Shown piece by piece: positions 14,908 through 14,992 of a DNA stretch of 14,992 nt. The notes beneath the pieces are model-generated. The model did no database searches, had not been told where the DNA came from, and saw only the letters and a list, made by a program, of their open reading frames with translations. The stretch spans positions 1 to 14,992 of the forward strand of contig URTB01000017.1 in assembly GCA_900550595.1 (NCBI GenBank). Reading direction: 5' to 3'. The stretch is from an uncultured Collinsella sp. (lineage in GTDB: Bacteria; Actinomycetota; Coriobacteriia; Coriobacteriales; Coriobacteriaceae). The position numbers and the translations under genes are program-made. The stretch's first letter is position 1, and each line of letters starts with the position of its first letter.

Positions 14908-14992
14908 ATCCGATGATAGTGCGAGAGTTTTGCTTGCGCATGGTGGCGAGCATGTGTTTGGGGACGGCGTGGACCATGCAGCTGCCGATGGT
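14906..14992 (-). CDS. C-terminal end of an unidentified protein (cut by window edge)
   Basis: The minus strand has an open frame from the window edge to a TAA at 14908-14906, giving 28 residues that include SCMVHAVPKHMLATMRK and end NSRTIIG. The sequence is protein-like and the arrangement, converging on the helicase gene with a shared palindrome at the ends, is typical. I do not recognise the family. It could be a chance frame, as only 87 bases are visible, but the lack of stops and the placement of TAA at the palindrome edge favour a real gene. Confidence 0.55.
   Translation of the reverse strand, partial: TIGSCMVHAVPKHMLATMRKQNSRTIIG

Noticed and set aside
1..14992. CRISPR arrays, tRNA or rRNA genes, insertion sequences, integrase or attachment sites
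   Set aside because: No regularly spaced repeats, cloverleaf-like or transposase sequences were seen; island boundaries without direct repeats could not be defined.

Overview
The window looks like part of a genome from a gut Coriobacteriia species, most plausibly Collinsella or a close relative. Grounds: fairly high G+C in most genes (about 55-67% in 60-base lines counted by hand), strong AGGAGG-type ribosome sites, some GTG/TTG starts, and two copies of a TGTGACAAAGGGGC palindrome that I remember, from memory only, as dispersed in Collinsella. The taxonomic call is inference.

Layout. (1) 1-369: the 5' end of a TetR-family regulator on the minus strand (start TTG at 163), its promoter/operator region with two palindromes, and a 35-bp perfect palindrome. 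(2) 370-6913: four consecutive plus-strand genes of one unnamed protein family made of two related modules. The first two genes (708 and 710 aa) are fused as N-module plus C-module. The third (357 aa) is a lone C-module and the fourth (344 aa) a lone N-module. Genes 1 and 2 each have an 18-bp element (GGTCCCGTTAATGGGACC, one mismatch) ending exactly 54 bp before the ATG. Genes 2-3-4 are packed as an operon. Gene 3 appears to have lost a standard start: ATC stands where ATG is expected. (3) 7056-8291: an AT-richer gene with a C-terminal PD-(D/E)XK nuclease domain and an uncharacterised N-terminal domain, a candidate defence or mobile accessory gene. (4) 8355-10404, minus strand: an operon of an RtcB-type RNA ligase followed by a RecA/DnaB-like protein with a degenerate Walker A, closed by a strong intrinsic terminator. 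(5) 10483-14881, plus strand: a WYL-domain regulator 6 bp ahead of a 1095-aa UvrD-type helicase with a C-terminal PD-(D/E)XK nuclease domain. (6) 14875-14992: a second copy of the dispersed palindrome, overlapping the stop codons of the helicase and of a convergent, unidentified minus-strand gene cut by the window edge.

How it fits together. The right half is nucleic-acid metabolism: RNA ligation, a RecA-fold protein, and a helicase-nuclease with a possible DNA-sensing regulator. The left half (370-8291) looks accessory: a tandemly duplicated, fusing/splitting family of unknown function next to a compositionally foreign nuclease gene. The module array is the best candidate for an undescribed system; its function cannot be read from sequence alone.
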